A stretch of DNA of 64,000 nt from Pollenia angustigena (Eukaryota; Arthropoda; Insecta; Diptera; Polleniidae): positions 120,030,053-120,094,052 of the forward strand of contig OV884056.1 of assembly GCA_930367215.1 (NCBI GenBank), written 5' to 3'. Shown here in pieces: positions 9,853 through 21,465 of the stretch. Numbering within the stretch: the stretch's first letter is position 1; each line of letters starts with the position of its first letter. The position numbers and the translations under genes are program-made. The notes beneath the pieces were generated by a model. That model searched no databases, was not told where the DNA came from, and saw only the letters and a list, made by a program, of their open reading frames with translations.

Positions 9853-11764
9853 TGGCGATTTCTTTTCTGAGAAATATGTTGCATTAATGTTACATGTTCT
9901 AGATTTTTGTGTTCGTTTGTACAAAAAATAAAACTGTGGGAAAAATTCTCAAGTTCTTTTGTGAAAATGTTGATAAAAAACATGCAAAACATGTTGCCTG
10001 TTTTACCCCTATTTTTACTTAAGGTGTTCATGCTGCCCTGTCTTACAACTTTGGTACTTACTACTTTGTTTGTACAACCAATGTTTTATTTTGTTTGTCA
10101 TAATTCCAACCGCTCATAATTTTGTAAAAAAAATTATTTTAAAACAAAATATAAATATGTATATTTACACATTAACATCAAAAAAAGTTTATTTATATTA
10201 TAATCGTTTAAATTTTTCTAAGCCATTAGTGATGTCATTGTCAATATTTGTTTCCAAGCCATAATTGCGTGCAGAAAATAGCTTTAAAAATCGCTGATGA
10301 AGTATGTACATTAATAACACTGCTTTACAAATTTTTAATTTGGAAAAATACCAAGAACACCACATGCCTAGATAAGTTAATTGGGACCTCCTGAACACGA
10401 AAATCGCTGTAATTTTTTTTTCCTAAGTACCGTTTGTTAGATAACGGTACTTTTGTGTTTTTCGGTGTATGGTCCCACTAAAACCCTTGTGGAGCCCAAC
10501 CAAAAAGGCCGATCGAAATAAATGGCATTTCGTTGGAAAGGTAATCGAATGCCTTTTCCATCGATATGCTACAAATTTCTATCTGAGAAGAAATGGCTGA
10601 GTAATGGCACCTCAAAGTTCAAAAAATGTAAATTTTTTACGTTTTTTTCAAAATTTTTAATTTTAATTTCGTTTTTTTACTACGTTATATTAAATATCTG
10701 GAATTTTTTATTTCTTAACCAAATAGTATATTTAATTACCAACATTTTAAGCGTAATTATAAGTTTTTATTAAGGATTTTGTGGAACGACAATATTTTCA
10801 TCTCATATAAAATTCCGTGTTTTTTAAATACGTTTAAACTTATGGATTTAAAAAACACGGAATTTTATGAGATATATTTTCATCTTGTCGTTCCACAAAA
10901 TCCTTAATAAAAACTTTATTTTTCTTCCGATTTTTTCAAATTACGCTTAAAATGTTGGTAATTAAATTTAAAAACTATTTGGTTAAGAAATAAAACATTC
11001 CAGATATTTAATATAACGTAGTAAAAAAACGAAATAAAAATGAAAAATTTTGAAAAAAACGTAAAAAATTGACCTTTTTTGAACTTTGAGGTGCCATTAC
11101 TCAGCCATTTCTTATCAGATAGAAATTTGTAGCATATCGATGGAAAAGGCATTCGATTACCTTTCCAACGAAATGCCATTTATTTCGATCGGCCTTTTTG
11201 GTTGGGCTCCACAAGGGTTTTAGTGGGACCATACACCGAAAAACACAAAAGTACCGTTATCTAACAAACGGTACTTAGGAAAAAAAAATTACAGCGATTT
11301 TCGTGTTCAGGAGGTCCCAATTAACTTATCTAGGCATGTGGTGTTCTTGGTATTTTTCCAAATTAAAAATTTGTAAAGCAGTGTTATTAATGTACATACT
11401 TCATCAGCGATTTTTAAAGCTATTTTCTGCACGCACTTTTTGGTTGGGCTCCACAAGGGTTTTAGTGGGACCATACACCGAAAAACACAAAAGTACCGTT
11501 ATCTAAAAAACGGTACTTAGGAAAAAAAATTACAGTGATTTTCGTGTTCAGGAGGTCCCAATTAACTAATCTAGGCATGTGGTGTTCTTGGTATTTTTTG
11601 GCTGTAACCCAGTGTAATGAAAGTGTAATAGTTGTAAATAAAAGCAGCTAATAGTGTTCTATTGAAATTGCACAACATGTAACACTTCCAGTGATTATAG
11701 GTAACATTAGAAAATGTTACATGTATATACTGTAACATATTTTTTTTCAGAAAAGAAATCGCCA
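9853..11764. mobile_element. TIR element with TAA target duplication containing a giant palindrome
   Basis: The ends are TGGCGATTTCTTTTCTGA (9853) and its mirror TCAGAAAAGAAATCGCCA (ending 11764), flanked by TAA on both sides (9850-9852 and 11765-11767). A 3-bp TWA duplication is typical of PIF/Harbinger elements, and the assignment rests on that. A partial relative starts at 33476, also preceded by TAA. The interior is dominated by the 10267-11434 palindrome. No transposase was recognised. Confidence 0.7.
10267..11434. repeat. 1.17-kb near-perfect palindrome
   Basis: Arms 10267-10829 and 10846-11434 are reverse complements with few differences and a 16-bp loop. A truncated third copy of the outer right-arm sequence follows directly at about 11435-11597 (TTTTTGGTTGGGCTCCACAA onward). 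Mirror-image open frames at 10522-10773 (+) and 10916-11179 (-) arise from the symmetry and have no protein signature. Transcription would give a long hairpin RNA. Confidence 0.85.
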
Positions 11765-12113
11765 TAAGTGTTTCAATTCCTACACGTTCCCCAACTATGG
11801 TATTTACAATTGAATTTTGACCTGCAGACATAAAGAGGAAGAATCAGAATATAAAGTGCTGTGTGAAATATTAAAAGAATAAATTAAATTATTAAAATTA
11901 AATTAAAGAGTTTATAGATAAAGAAGGAAAACGTAAACGAAATAAAATAAATAAAAGTCATTAAATTTCTGCTGTGAAAAATAAAAATTAATTAAAAAAG
12001 TAAATTAAAGTGGTTGCGTGAAATTTTTTTTTATTATTAAAAACATAAAGCAGCAAAACAACAACACAAGCAACAGCAACACAAAAAGACAGGCTGGGTA
12101 ATTCCATGTCAAA

Positions 12114-13500
12114 ACGACCAAGAGTGGGACACGACCCCTTCCGATTTTAATAAAATTTGGTGAGAAGGTTCCTTTTATCTTATTAGGAACATATATGAAC
12201 GAAAAAAATTTCGGAGAATTAGCCGAATGTGTTGAGCTTATTTCTTCAATATCTCGAAAACTACTTGACATACGAAGATGATTTTAATGTCATTTTAAAG
12301 AGAATACTTGGGGCTACAAACCATAAATTGAAAAAAAAAAAAATTTTTTTGAAAAATGTAGTATCTGCAAAATGTTAAATTTTAAAAACGGACTAAGTCA
12401 AAAACCTATTTTTTTATTTGGCTGATTTTTTTTTTTGTATAATACCTCAAACTGTTCATTAAAAATCCTGAAACTTTGAAGGAGGTTTTTTTTTCTTTTT
12501 TAAGATATGATATTTTTCCTTTCGCAACCCTTAAAAAAATAATATTAAAATAGAATTTTAATATTGTAATTTTGAGCAATAAGTACACTGTGCTAGTTGC
12601 AAACAACAGACCAGCCGCGCACCTGGCATTTTACCCTAATTGGGGACGTTGAATCCAGTGGTGCTCACCGTTTTTTTAGGTTAGCTCTTGTTTTCAAGAT
12701 ATATCGTTATTTCGAAAATGTAAGAGGTTGCACAGCATATATTCTGGTAACTCAAAAACAGTTTAGCTTATTGAAATAACTAAAAAACCGAAGTTCGGCA
12801 ATAAAAAATAAAGTGGGGCTGGTCATACATTTGACCCATCTAGGAGCATCCTACGCGCTGTACCATACAAATATTGCGGCTTAATAAAATTCTTTAATTT
12901 GGCTCCTGCAGCGCGTAGGATGCTCCTAGATGGGTCAAATGTAGGGTAAAATGCCAGGTGCGCGGCTGGTCTGTTGTTTGCAACTAGCACAGTGTACTTA
13001 TTGCTCAAAATTACAATATTAAAATTCTATTTTAATATTATTTTTTTAAGGGTTGCGAAAGGAAAAAAATCATATCTTAAAAAAGAAAAAAAAAACACCT
13101 CCTTCAAAGTTTCAGGATTTTTAAAGAACAGTTTGAGGTATTATACAAAAAAAAATCAGCCAAATAAAAAAATATGTTTTTGACTTAGTCCGTTTTTAAA
13201 ATTTAACATTTTGCAGATACTACATTTTTCAAAAAAAATTTTTTTTTTCAATTTATGGTTTGTAGCCCCAAAATGACATTAAAATCATCTTCGTATGTCA
13301 AGTAGTTTTCGAGATATTGAAGAAATTAGCTCAACACATTCGGCTAATTCTCCGAAATTATGACATTTTGAATATGACATAACTTTCGAAAAACAAATTT
13401 TAAAAATTTTTTCGTTCATATATGTTCCTAATAAGATAAAAGGAACCTTCTCACCAAATTTTATTAAAATCGGAAGGGGTCGTGTCCCACTCTTGGTCGT
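12114..13500. mobile_element. 1.39-kb foldback element
   Basis: The outer ends ACGACCAAGAGTGGGACACG (12114) and the mirror ending CTTGGTCGT (13500) open arms of 12114-12636 and 12943-13500. The arms differ by a 46-bp block present only on the right and a short block present only on the left. The centre (12637-12942) holds a smaller inverted repeat around CATCTAGGAGCATCCTACGC at about 12837-12861 and 12908-12933. No target duplication was found. It lies in the BEL/Pao leader. Confidence 0.8.
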
Positions 13501-14138
13501 GAGTGGGTGAGGGTGAGTGTGTGAAGTTTTAAATGGTTTTAATTTTTTGTGAAGAATTTGGTACGGGATTTTAAAATTAAAAGAAATACAGTGGTGTGTC
13601 ATGAGCGGTAAAAAGTGCACATAAAGTATAAAGATAATAAAAAAAGCAGTTTTTTTTGTTTTTTTTTACACTGTGACCGTTCAAGTGGTACATAACGTTT
13701 TTGTAAGCATCATACTTGAATGCGCAGTGACATCGAGTCTGCTGAAGTTGGAAGATAAAAAAGTGATTCGAAGAGTGATAATTTTTTTAAGGAAAATTTA
13801 AAGGGGGTCCCTTCAAGTGGTGCACACATTTTGAAAATAACATTATTGTTGAATGCAGAAATACAGCAAATTTATAAAATTCTGAGATATAAAGGGTGAA
13901 CCGAAAAGAGGTGTATAAAAATAAAATAAAAATAGCCAGAGGCCCCACAGATGGTACACAATTCAAGCATTATTTAAAGAAAAAATTTAATCAGAAATGG
14001 TATCAGAAAAAGCATGTAAATGCGATATTCGACAAGTAGTGAATTTTTATTCTTCTTTTGAGAAGATTTCTTCAGATGATTTGACGATTTGCTACCTCTA
14101 AGGTAAAGCAGTCTGAACATGAAAGAAGATGGCTGAAG
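13501..14138 (+). other. BEL/Pao leader, downstream part
   Basis: AT-rich sequence leading to gag. No RNA gene or further insertion was recognised. Confidence 0.5.
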
Positions 14139-14820
14139 ATGATAGCAACATTTGAAGAATTCATCAAAGGCTATGAAAAGGTGAAGGAAGAAGAGGATTT
14201 TTCAGATGAAATTACTATGAAATACAAGGATGCCTGTGCTAAAGGTTATAATAATGGACTTATTGAAGGCTTAGGCTCCACAACAAAAAGCGGCAGATAC
14301 AACAGTACGTCAATCACCTCTTAAGTTGCCTACGGTTGAAATCCAAACGTTTGAAGGGGGTTTCGACAAATGACCAGCATTTAGGGATATGTTTTGGGCA
14401 ATGGTTGGAAATGAGCCTTCAGTGGCGCCTGCGCACAAATTATATGATCTACTTGGCAAAATTAGGGGGGAGGCCTACCAACTCATAAAAGATTATGATT
14501 TGGTAGATGCTAATTTTGAGCTAGCTTGGCAGGCCTTTAAAAATCGCTACGAAAATAAGCAAATTTTAATAAAGTATCAAATTAGGAAAATTTATGGCAT
14601 CCAGGCCCCTCAGAATGAAACTTTGAAATTTTTCAGGCAACTTCAAAACTGGTTACTTAGCGACATTGCACAGAAAATATTCCGCTCAGTACACCGGATT
14701 ATGTAGATCGCTCTATTGACAATTTTGACAGTTTTCTGAAACTAGCTGTTCAACATTCCTATATTGCCCCCAAAAAACATAAACTATTAAAATATATTCC
14801 ACAGGTGTCGAGCATCTTTT
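14139..14820 (+). pseudogene. BEL/Pao gag, amino part, broken
   Basis: This is the structural Gag of a Pao-type element. The first frame (ATG at about 14139) gives an acidic, coiled-coil-like segment and stops at 14322. The next frame has LPTVEIQTFEGGF, then a TGA where Trp is expected (FDK-stop-PAFRD), then a long stretch with WAMVGNEPS, KLYDLLGKIRGEAYQL and FELAWQAFKNRYENK. That order of motifs is characteristic of the DUF1759 region of BEL/Pao Gag. The frame ends near 14706, and the remainder up to the LINE insertion at about 14825 is degenerate. The rest of gag resumes after about 16731. Confidence 0.8.
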
Positions 14821-14824
14821 GTTT

Positions 14825-16582
14825 GAAAAAAGGAGGGCTCGAAGAGAGTGGTAATTGCACAGATCCACTCAACTTAAGAACTTACTTAAAGAGTGTACAA
14901 AAAGACTAAGAAAGTTACTGCAGACTCAGAAAACGGCTTCTCAGGAAAAATATCTTAAGGAACTTGATGCAACCCCACAATCAGACTACTCATTATGGCG
15001 TGCAGCTAGAAACCTCAAACGGCCAGTTGTCTCTAAACCACCATTAATAAACTTGAATGGAAGTTGGGCAAGAAATGATGTTGAAAAAGAAAATCTGTTT
15101 GTCAATCATTTAAAAAACGTATTTACCCCAAATTTATCTCACGATATTGCGGTCGAGTAACCACCTGTTGCAGCTAGAGCAGCTGTTCCCCTAAGATTTT
15201 AGTTGAGAGAAATCGAAAAGGCTATTTGTGATTTAAACCCCAAGAAGGCTCCTGGCTTTGATAACATTAGCAACAAAATGCTTTTGGAGCTACCCAGCAT
15301 GGCAAAGAAAATTATTCCTTTAATTTTTAGTGCTATTTTACGCCTTGAATACTATCCTCAAAAGTGGAAGGTTTCCTTAGTCACCATGATACCTAAACCA
15401 GGAAAGGATCACACAAAAGTTGAGTCATATAGGCCTATAAGCTTACGTTCTAATATATCAAAGCTGTTTGAGAAGCTATTAACGTCAAAATTAACCCCAA
15501 TTTTAAATGAAAATAGATGTATTCCTAACCACCAATTCGGCTTTAGAAGAGAACACAGCACAATTGAGCAAACCAATCGTATAGTAAACGCAATATGAAA
15601 AGCCTTTGAAGAAAGAAAATATTGTTCCGCTCTCTTCATCGATGTTTCTCAAGCTTTTGATAAAGTATGGCATGAAGGCTTATTACATATATTGAAACTA
15701 AACTTACCAGTAAACACACACAAGTTGCTAGAAAGCTACTTAGTCGGTCGAAAGTTTATTATTAAAGAAGGTGATTATTTAAGCTCTCCTCAGCAAATTG
15801 ACGCTGGAGTCCCTCAGGGAAGCATCCTGGGCCCACTTTTATACTTAATATATACTTCGGATATGCCAAAAAACAACTACACCCAAACTTCAACACTTGC
15901 AGACAATACAGCTTTTCTTAATGTCCACGAAAACCGTTATGAAGCATCTCGTTACTTACAGCATCATATATTTCAACTCGAACTATGGTTAAAGCAATGG
16001 AGGATAAAGGTCAATGAGCAAAAATGCGTACAAATAACATTCACCTTGCGTCGGGAATCATGCGCCCCTATTAAAATCAATAATCAAATAATACCTCAAA
16101 ATTCGCATGTAAAATACCTCGGTATTCATCTAGATCGCCGTTTAACGTGGAAAAGCCATATAGAGGCAAAATGAACTCAAATGAAACTAAAAGGCATCCA
16201 AATTCATTGGCTTATTGGAAGAAATTCTGTCCTTAGTCTCGACTGCAAACTTCTTCTTTACAACTCTATCTTAAAGCCAATATGGTGCTATGGTATTCAG
16301 CTATGGGGCACTGCGTCGGCCTCTAATATCGAAAAAATTCAAAGGCGTCAAAATAAACTACTTCGAATAGTCACAGCTGCCCCTTGGTATGTTAAAAACT
16401 CAAATATTCACACGGATCTCAATGTTCCATTAGTTAAAACTATGATTACGAAATATGCAGTAAAATACTTAAAAAGGCTCGAATTGCACCCGAACCCACT
16501 AGCACGAAATATTTTAAATGATAGCGGCCACACTCGCTTAAGAAGAGACACTGCAGCACTTATCCAATTAGATGAGCGATAA
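14825..16582 (+). pseudogene. Family B LINE reverse transcriptase, five nonsense codons
   Basis: All segments sit in one frame, interrupted by stops near 14853, 15158, 15201, 15596 and 16172, so decay here is mainly by point nonsense changes. Motifs present: KAPGFDNISNKML, MIPKPGKDHTKVESYRPISL, FIDVSQAFDKVWHEG, AGVPQGSILGPLLY and KYLGIHLDRRLTW. The catalytic box that should read (F/Y)ADD is LADN at about 15896-15907, so one catalytic Asp and the preceding aromatic are lost. The C-terminal region has IQLWGTASASNI and ends in a basic, Arg-rich stretch. It is recognisably a different family from family A, at roughly half identity by eye. Confidence 0.85.
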
Positions 16583-16730
16583 ACACCTATGTTAGTGAAC
16601 AGAACCCGTGATGAAGAAAATTTTTGTCTGGCACTGGCAGCACATAAAATAACGTATTAGGTTAAAATTTGATTAATTATTGTTAGTTCATATTTAATAT
16701 ATGAAGATTCAATAAATAAATAATGAAAAA
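14825..16730 (+). mobile_element. Jockey-like LINE, family B, 5'-truncated, nested in BEL/Pao gag
   Basis: ORF2 sequence begins abruptly at about 14825 in the linker between endonuclease and RT. It continues to a stop at 16580 and a short 3' UTR with GAAGATTCAATAAATAAATA followed by an A-rich end. BEL/Pao gag occurs on both sides, so this copy inserted into it. A possible duplication, TGAAAAAA, lies at both edges, but A-richness makes it weak. Two more family B 3' ends lie at 60005-61335 on the minus strand. Confidence 0.85.
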
Positions 16731-17690
16731 AAACACGGTGAGCGATGGTTTGTCGATTATTAGTTCGTTTCAAGTTGAGGTAGCAGATAATGACCCCTTT
16801 CTTATGCATATTTGCACTTCAAAGCTCCCAGAAGAAACTTCGCGTGCGTGGGAAGATTCTCTGACGAACCATAAGGAACTGCCTACCTGGCAACAACTTA
16901 ACAAATTTCTGTCTAAGAGAATTGAAACTTTTACGAATTTGAGGAAACCGCCCAGCCGAGGCAATAATACCTCCAAATCTCAAGTTTTCTATTCTGATGC
17001 TGAAACTGTTAAAGTTAAATTTAGCTGCAAGAAATGCCAAGAGAATCATCCATTACGATTCTGCAAACATTTTAAGGGTTTGTCCGTCCATGATAGAATC
17101 AAATATGTTTATGCGAACAAATTTTATGCGAATTGTTTTTCACCCACTCATTTCAACACGAAATGTCAGAGCACCAGTAGCTGCAACAGATGCAATCAAA
17201 GGCACCACACCATGTTACATATTGAAGAAGATAAAGCGAGAAAGGTCCCCACACAAAGGGCGTCAACTCATCAGCAGTTTCAATGCGACGAGAGGCCAGT
17301 TCTCAATCGGGTCGATCTGCCACCTCGGGCGCAAATGCGATGGAGTCAGTACAGGTTAATTTATCTCAACACAGCGCCATCAAGTTCGAAGGGAAGGTGC
17401 TTTGTCACAATTAAATCTCGAATATCCGATTTTAAAATTAAAATCCGAGCGATTGTGGTACCAACATTGGCACATTTTATGCCTTCACGGCCGATCCCAA
17501 TTTAAACGGTAAAAGATATAAAAAGTTTGAAACTTGCAGATCGCTATTTTTACAAACCTGCTGCAATTGAAATGATTATTGGTAGTGATTACCTGCCCTT
17601 TATAAATTTGAGCGGCGTAAACATGAATATCGGAAACAATCTTGAAGCCCGAGAGTCCCACTTTGGCTGGTTTTGCTAGGTCCTGAACCA
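16731..17690 (+). pseudogene. BEL/Pao gag carboxy part and protease remnant
   Basis: Gag resumes directly after the LINE. LPEETSRAWEDSL and LPTWQQLNKFLSKRIE belong to the Pao Gag core. Two Cys/His clusters follow: CKKCQENHPLRFC (about 17026) and CSNRC-like CNRCNQRHHTMLHI (about 17183), with the HHTMLH ending typical of this family. The protease domain is incomplete. The expected D-S/T-G active-site stretch is missing, apparently deleted between about 17350 and 17400, but FMPSRPIPI and AAIEMIIGSDYLP are still visible. A stop lies at 17503. This piece would not yield an active protease. Confidence 0.8.
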
Positions 17691-19570
17691 GAAAATAGAG
17701 TTCAGTCATTCCATACTTTTGTATCGCGTGGCAGCGATCTAGCCCTCCATGAGCAACTAAAAAATTTTGGGAGATAGAAGAGGCGGAAAACCCGATTTTC
17801 AGGCTGAATGGATATTTATTGTGAAAATTGTTTCAAACGTAGCACAATTCGACAGTATGATGAACGTTACGTAGTTCGACTACCGTTCAAGAAACAATTT
17901 CCGAAAGAGATTTTTTTAGGCCTCTCCCCAAATATGGCTCTTACGCAGTACCATAGGATGGAGAAATTGCTCGATTAAACCCCAGATTTGAAAGCGCAGT
18001 ACGCTGAAGTTCTCCAAGAATACCTGGACTTGGATCACATGGAACCAGTTGTACATTTTGAACCCAAAGCAGAAAAAGTCTCTTCATTTTTTCTACCCCA
18101 CCACGCGGTAATCAAGCCTGATAGTAAAACCACAAAAGTGCGAGTGGTCTTTAACGCCTCAAAGAAAACAGCGGAAAACAGAAAGCGGGTTTTCATTAAA
18201 TGATGTGCTATACCAGGGCCCGACGCGTCATAGGGATTTGATACAACTTGTTTTACGTTGGCGAAATTATAAGTGCGTATTCACTGGAGACATGCAGAAG
18301 ATGTATAGGCAGATTTTGATGCATGAAGCAGATCGCCCATATCAACAGATATTATTTCGCAACAACACTGAGGGATGCGTGAATTAATTTCAGCTTAAAA
18401 CTGTTACATTCGGCGTAAACTGCGCCCCCTTTTTGGCGATTAGGACTCTACTTGAGCTAGGTCATGATTGCAGACACATGTATCCCAAAGCATCTTATAT
18501 TCTGAAGAACGAGGTCTACGTTGTTGACATATTGTCCGGGGGACACACGCTTGAAGAGGCCAAGCAGAAGCAAGGGGAGCTCCTTACAGCGTTGAAATCT
18601 GGTGGCTTTCCCTTAAAAAGATGACAGCAAATAATCAGTTTCTACTCGAAAGTTGGCCCCGGGAGGATCTTCTAGACGAAGATTTGTTGAAGTTTGATGA
18701 TTCCAGCTCTTTGAAAACACTGGGAATTCGCTGGAATGCGTTGGCGGATATATGTTACTATGCTGTGGAGCCAATTGAAATTACCCCATCTGCTACAAAA
18801 CGAAAAATCTTGTCGGTAATTGCAAGATTATTTGACCCTCTAGGTTTGTTAGGCCCAGTCGTTATTGTTGCTAAGACTTTGATGCAAGAATTATGGGAGG
18901 CAAAATCGGATTGGGACGAAGGGGTACCCCCACACATACTTGTAAAGTGGAATTCATACTTAAAAAACTTGCAATTTATTTCAACCATTAAGATACCTAG
19001 ATGGGTAGATTTCTCCCCAGGATATAAAATCCAAATACATGGCTTCTGTGACATATTGTGGTTCTGTGTATATTCGAACAGAAAACTCAAAAGGCCGTAT
19101 AAATAGTCATTTGCTGGTAACAAAAAAGAAAGTTGCTACGATCATACGGACTACCGTTCCGAAACTCGAATTGTGTGGAGCTTTGTTGTTGGCTAAGCCC
19201 TGGTGTGGTCGCAAAAACCTCCCTACACGTTAAAAACTTTTGTCGCAAATCGTGTGACTCAGATCGTCAGCATCGCCAGCACTCAACACTGGAAACACGT
19301 CAAAACTGAGGAAAATTCTGCAGACATGGGCACTCGAGGCTGCTCCCCGCAGAAACTTGCAGACAATAAACTCTGGTGGAATTGCACAGATGTACTGGAA
19401 GAATTTTCATCTTTTGCAAGGGCGTTGCGAATTCTTTGTTATCGACTTAGATTTGTCAACCGAGTTCTCAAGAAACCATTTTCCACCGAGAAGTTTATTA
19501 CAGCTCAAGAAATTTGTTCAATGAAAACTCGACTCATCTCGCTCGCTCAAAAGAGGTATTATTACCGTTA
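17691..19570 (+). pseudogene. BEL/Pao reverse transcriptase and RNase H, broken
   Basis: Several frames are required. FFLPHHAVIKPDSKTTKVRV (17988 frame), LNDVLYQGPTRHRDLIQLVL, VFTGDMQKMYRQI (motif A, with Asp) and NEVYVVDILSGGHTLEEA are seen in order. Motif C of BEL/Pao RT is YVDD. Here it reads YVVD at 18517-18528, so one catalytic Asp is replaced by Val. The connection/RNase H region follows with LGIRWN, RLFDPLGLLGPVVIVAK and TTVPKLELCGALLLA, then HWKHVKTEENSADMGTRG. Stops or frameshifts occur at about 18201, 18385, 18622, 19060 and 19230. Confidence 0.85.
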
Positions 19571-19599
19571 ATACGATTGTCTGAACCGCAAGAGCAGAT

Positions 19600-20856
19600 A
19601 GCTTAACCTGAATCCTTTTATTGATAAGGACGACCTTTTAAGAGTTGGCGGCAGGTTTATTAATCCAGGTTTAAGCTACGAGGAACGTCATCCCGTTATT
19701 GTGCTAGAAGGGTCTAATTTTGCGAGGCTCCTAGTTAATTTTACCCATCGCATTATGCTCCACTCTGAGCGCCATATAATGCTACGTGCGATTCGCCAGG
19801 GATTTTACATCCCCAGATTAAAGAATCTTGTCCAAAAATGTATTAGAGAATGCAAGGCGTGCACGATTTACAAGCATAAGGTCAGGCACCTAATCATGGC
19901 CGCACTCCCCCAGAACGCGTGAACTTTTCCCTGCCCTTCACCTATACCGGAGTCGATTTCGCTGGTCCATTTAATATTAAATCTTCTACGTTGAGAAATG
20001 CGAAGATTCTCAAAGGTTACGCTGCTGTGTTCGTATGTTTCTCTACTCGAGCCGTCCATTTAGAAGTCTGTTCAGACCTCTCAACCGATGCCTTTCTAGC
20101 CTGCTTTAACCGCTTTACTGGGCGCAGAGGACTCCCCAAGACCATGTTTTCCGACAACGGTCGAAATTTCGTCGGTGCAAGCTATGCTCTTCTTAAAGGC
20201 CACCACGAGTTCTTGAAATCTCTTGAAAAGACTTTAATCGAAAAGTACTCCACCTTGGGCGTTACATGGTATTTTATCCCTCCATATGCACCTCATATGG
20301 GTGGCCTCTGGGAGGCCGCAGTCAAGAGCATGAAGTCTCACCTGAAGAAAGTTACCAGCAACCTATCTTTCACGTCCGAAGAATTCAGCACGCTTCTAGT
20401 TCGTATCGAAGCCATTTTAAATTCCCGCCCTCTATCGCCTCTTACCGAAAACCCAGGTGAAGTACTACCACTGACCCCAGGACACTTACTTAGAGGGGCT
20501 GCAATTACAGCACTACCAGAAGCACCTGCTGAACCTCCGCTCGAAGACGTGCTATTTCTAAAACGCTGGGAAAGATTAAAAGCGCTACAACATATATTTG
20601 CTCGACGGTGGAAGTCTGAATATATAACCGAGCTTCAACGCCGTTTTAAATGGCAGTAGGAACGCGACAACTTAAAACCAAACGATATTATTATAGTCAA
20701 AGAAGACTTAATAACGTAATCTATGGTCGAGGCAGCAAATTAAGAGTTGCTGAAGTAGTCACTAAAAAGGGCATAATTTTACGCCCAGTGGTAAAACTAT
20801 GTTTGCTACCGACAAACAACACTATGAGTAAAACCTTACCACCACCTTCCAAATAA
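19600..20856 (+). pseudogene. BEL/Pao integrase, largely open
   Basis: The zinc-binding HHCC domain appears at 19701-19922 (HRIMLHSERH followed by CIRECKACTIY). A stop at 19919 separates it from the catalytic core at 19919-20659. The core keeps the acidic triad in context: GVDFAGPF, FSDNGRNFVGA and GGLWEAAVKSMK. It then has ILNSRPLSPL and LTPGHLLRG, typical of Pao integrases. A TAG at 20657 and a frameshift precede the C-terminal domain (VAEVVTKKGIILRPVVKLC, stop at about 20854). Integrase would insert the cDNA and make the 5-bp duplication seen at the element edges. The core is the best-preserved part of this element. Confidence 0.88.
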
Positions 20857-20962
20857 TCTACCAAGTTCCTCAACAAAAATAGAAAATTAGATAACTCAGT
20901 CGCATTAGGTATTTTTTTTAACACTGTATATACTTCTTTCTTTTCTTTTGGTACAAATACAG

Positions 20963-21432
20963 ATGGAGAAGCTACCACGATGCCACATTTGCCAACTCAA
21001 TTACCCTCTGCAATATTGCCTGAATTGCATGGCCTACAATCATGTTAGAGACCAGTGTACCTCAACCAGGGGATGTACAGTTTTGGTCAACGGAGTGGAT
21101 TGCAATGCCTTTCACCACACTCTGCTACACCCAAAACTCAAAAATATGTCCTCGCTGAACCTCAGCGCGAGGGAATAGCGTTAGTTAGAGCTCCGGCAGC
21201 CATTCCACCAAAAAACGCAGTAGCAACGCTACAAGCCACAACCTCTTTACTAGATGACACCCAATTGGCAGCTGTGGCCAAGAAACTTCATCTTGAAAAA
21301 CCCCGCGGTACCTCCAAGCAAGCGTCCGTAGGGGCTGTTATAAAAGTGCTCCTGAATTCAACAACGCAGCTTTACCTTGATGTACCAATATCACAAGCAT
21401 CTACCTTCGGCTGGATCGAATCCTTGGTGTGA
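20963..21432 (+). pseudogene. Post-integrase zinc-finger ORF of the BEL/Pao element
   Basis: An ATG at 20963 sits right after a pyrimidine-rich tract and CAG (about 20935-20962), a good 3' splice-site context, so expression from a spliced RNA is plausible. The first frame (20963-21178) encodes CHICQLNYPLQYC, a second Cys cluster and HHTLLHPKL, echoing the Gag zinc fingers. Near 21130 the likely reading shifts to another frame that continues with APAAIPPKNAV and LLDDTQLAAVAKKLHLEK to a stop at 21430. The second part has no function I can name. Similar Gag-like ORFs after integrase occur in some insect BEL/Pao elements (recalled, not checked). Confidence 0.55.
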
Positions 21433-21439
21433 AAGGGGT

Positions 21440-21465
21440 GCTTTTGCCACTCTTCGGGGGGAGCA
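21440..21465 (+). promoter_or_regulatory. Candidate BEL/Pao polypurine tract
   Basis: CGGGGGGAGCA directly abuts the 3' LTR. This is the expected place for plus-strand priming. Confidence 0.6.

Noticed and set aside
10522..11179. Two similar open frames of 83 and 87 codons on opposite strands
   Set aside because: They are the two arms of one palindrome, AT-rich, with no domain, and the similarity follows from the inverted repeat.
12406..13183. Open frames within the second foldback
   Set aside because: Both strands show the same Lys/Phe-rich peptide because of the inverted arms. No protein signature.
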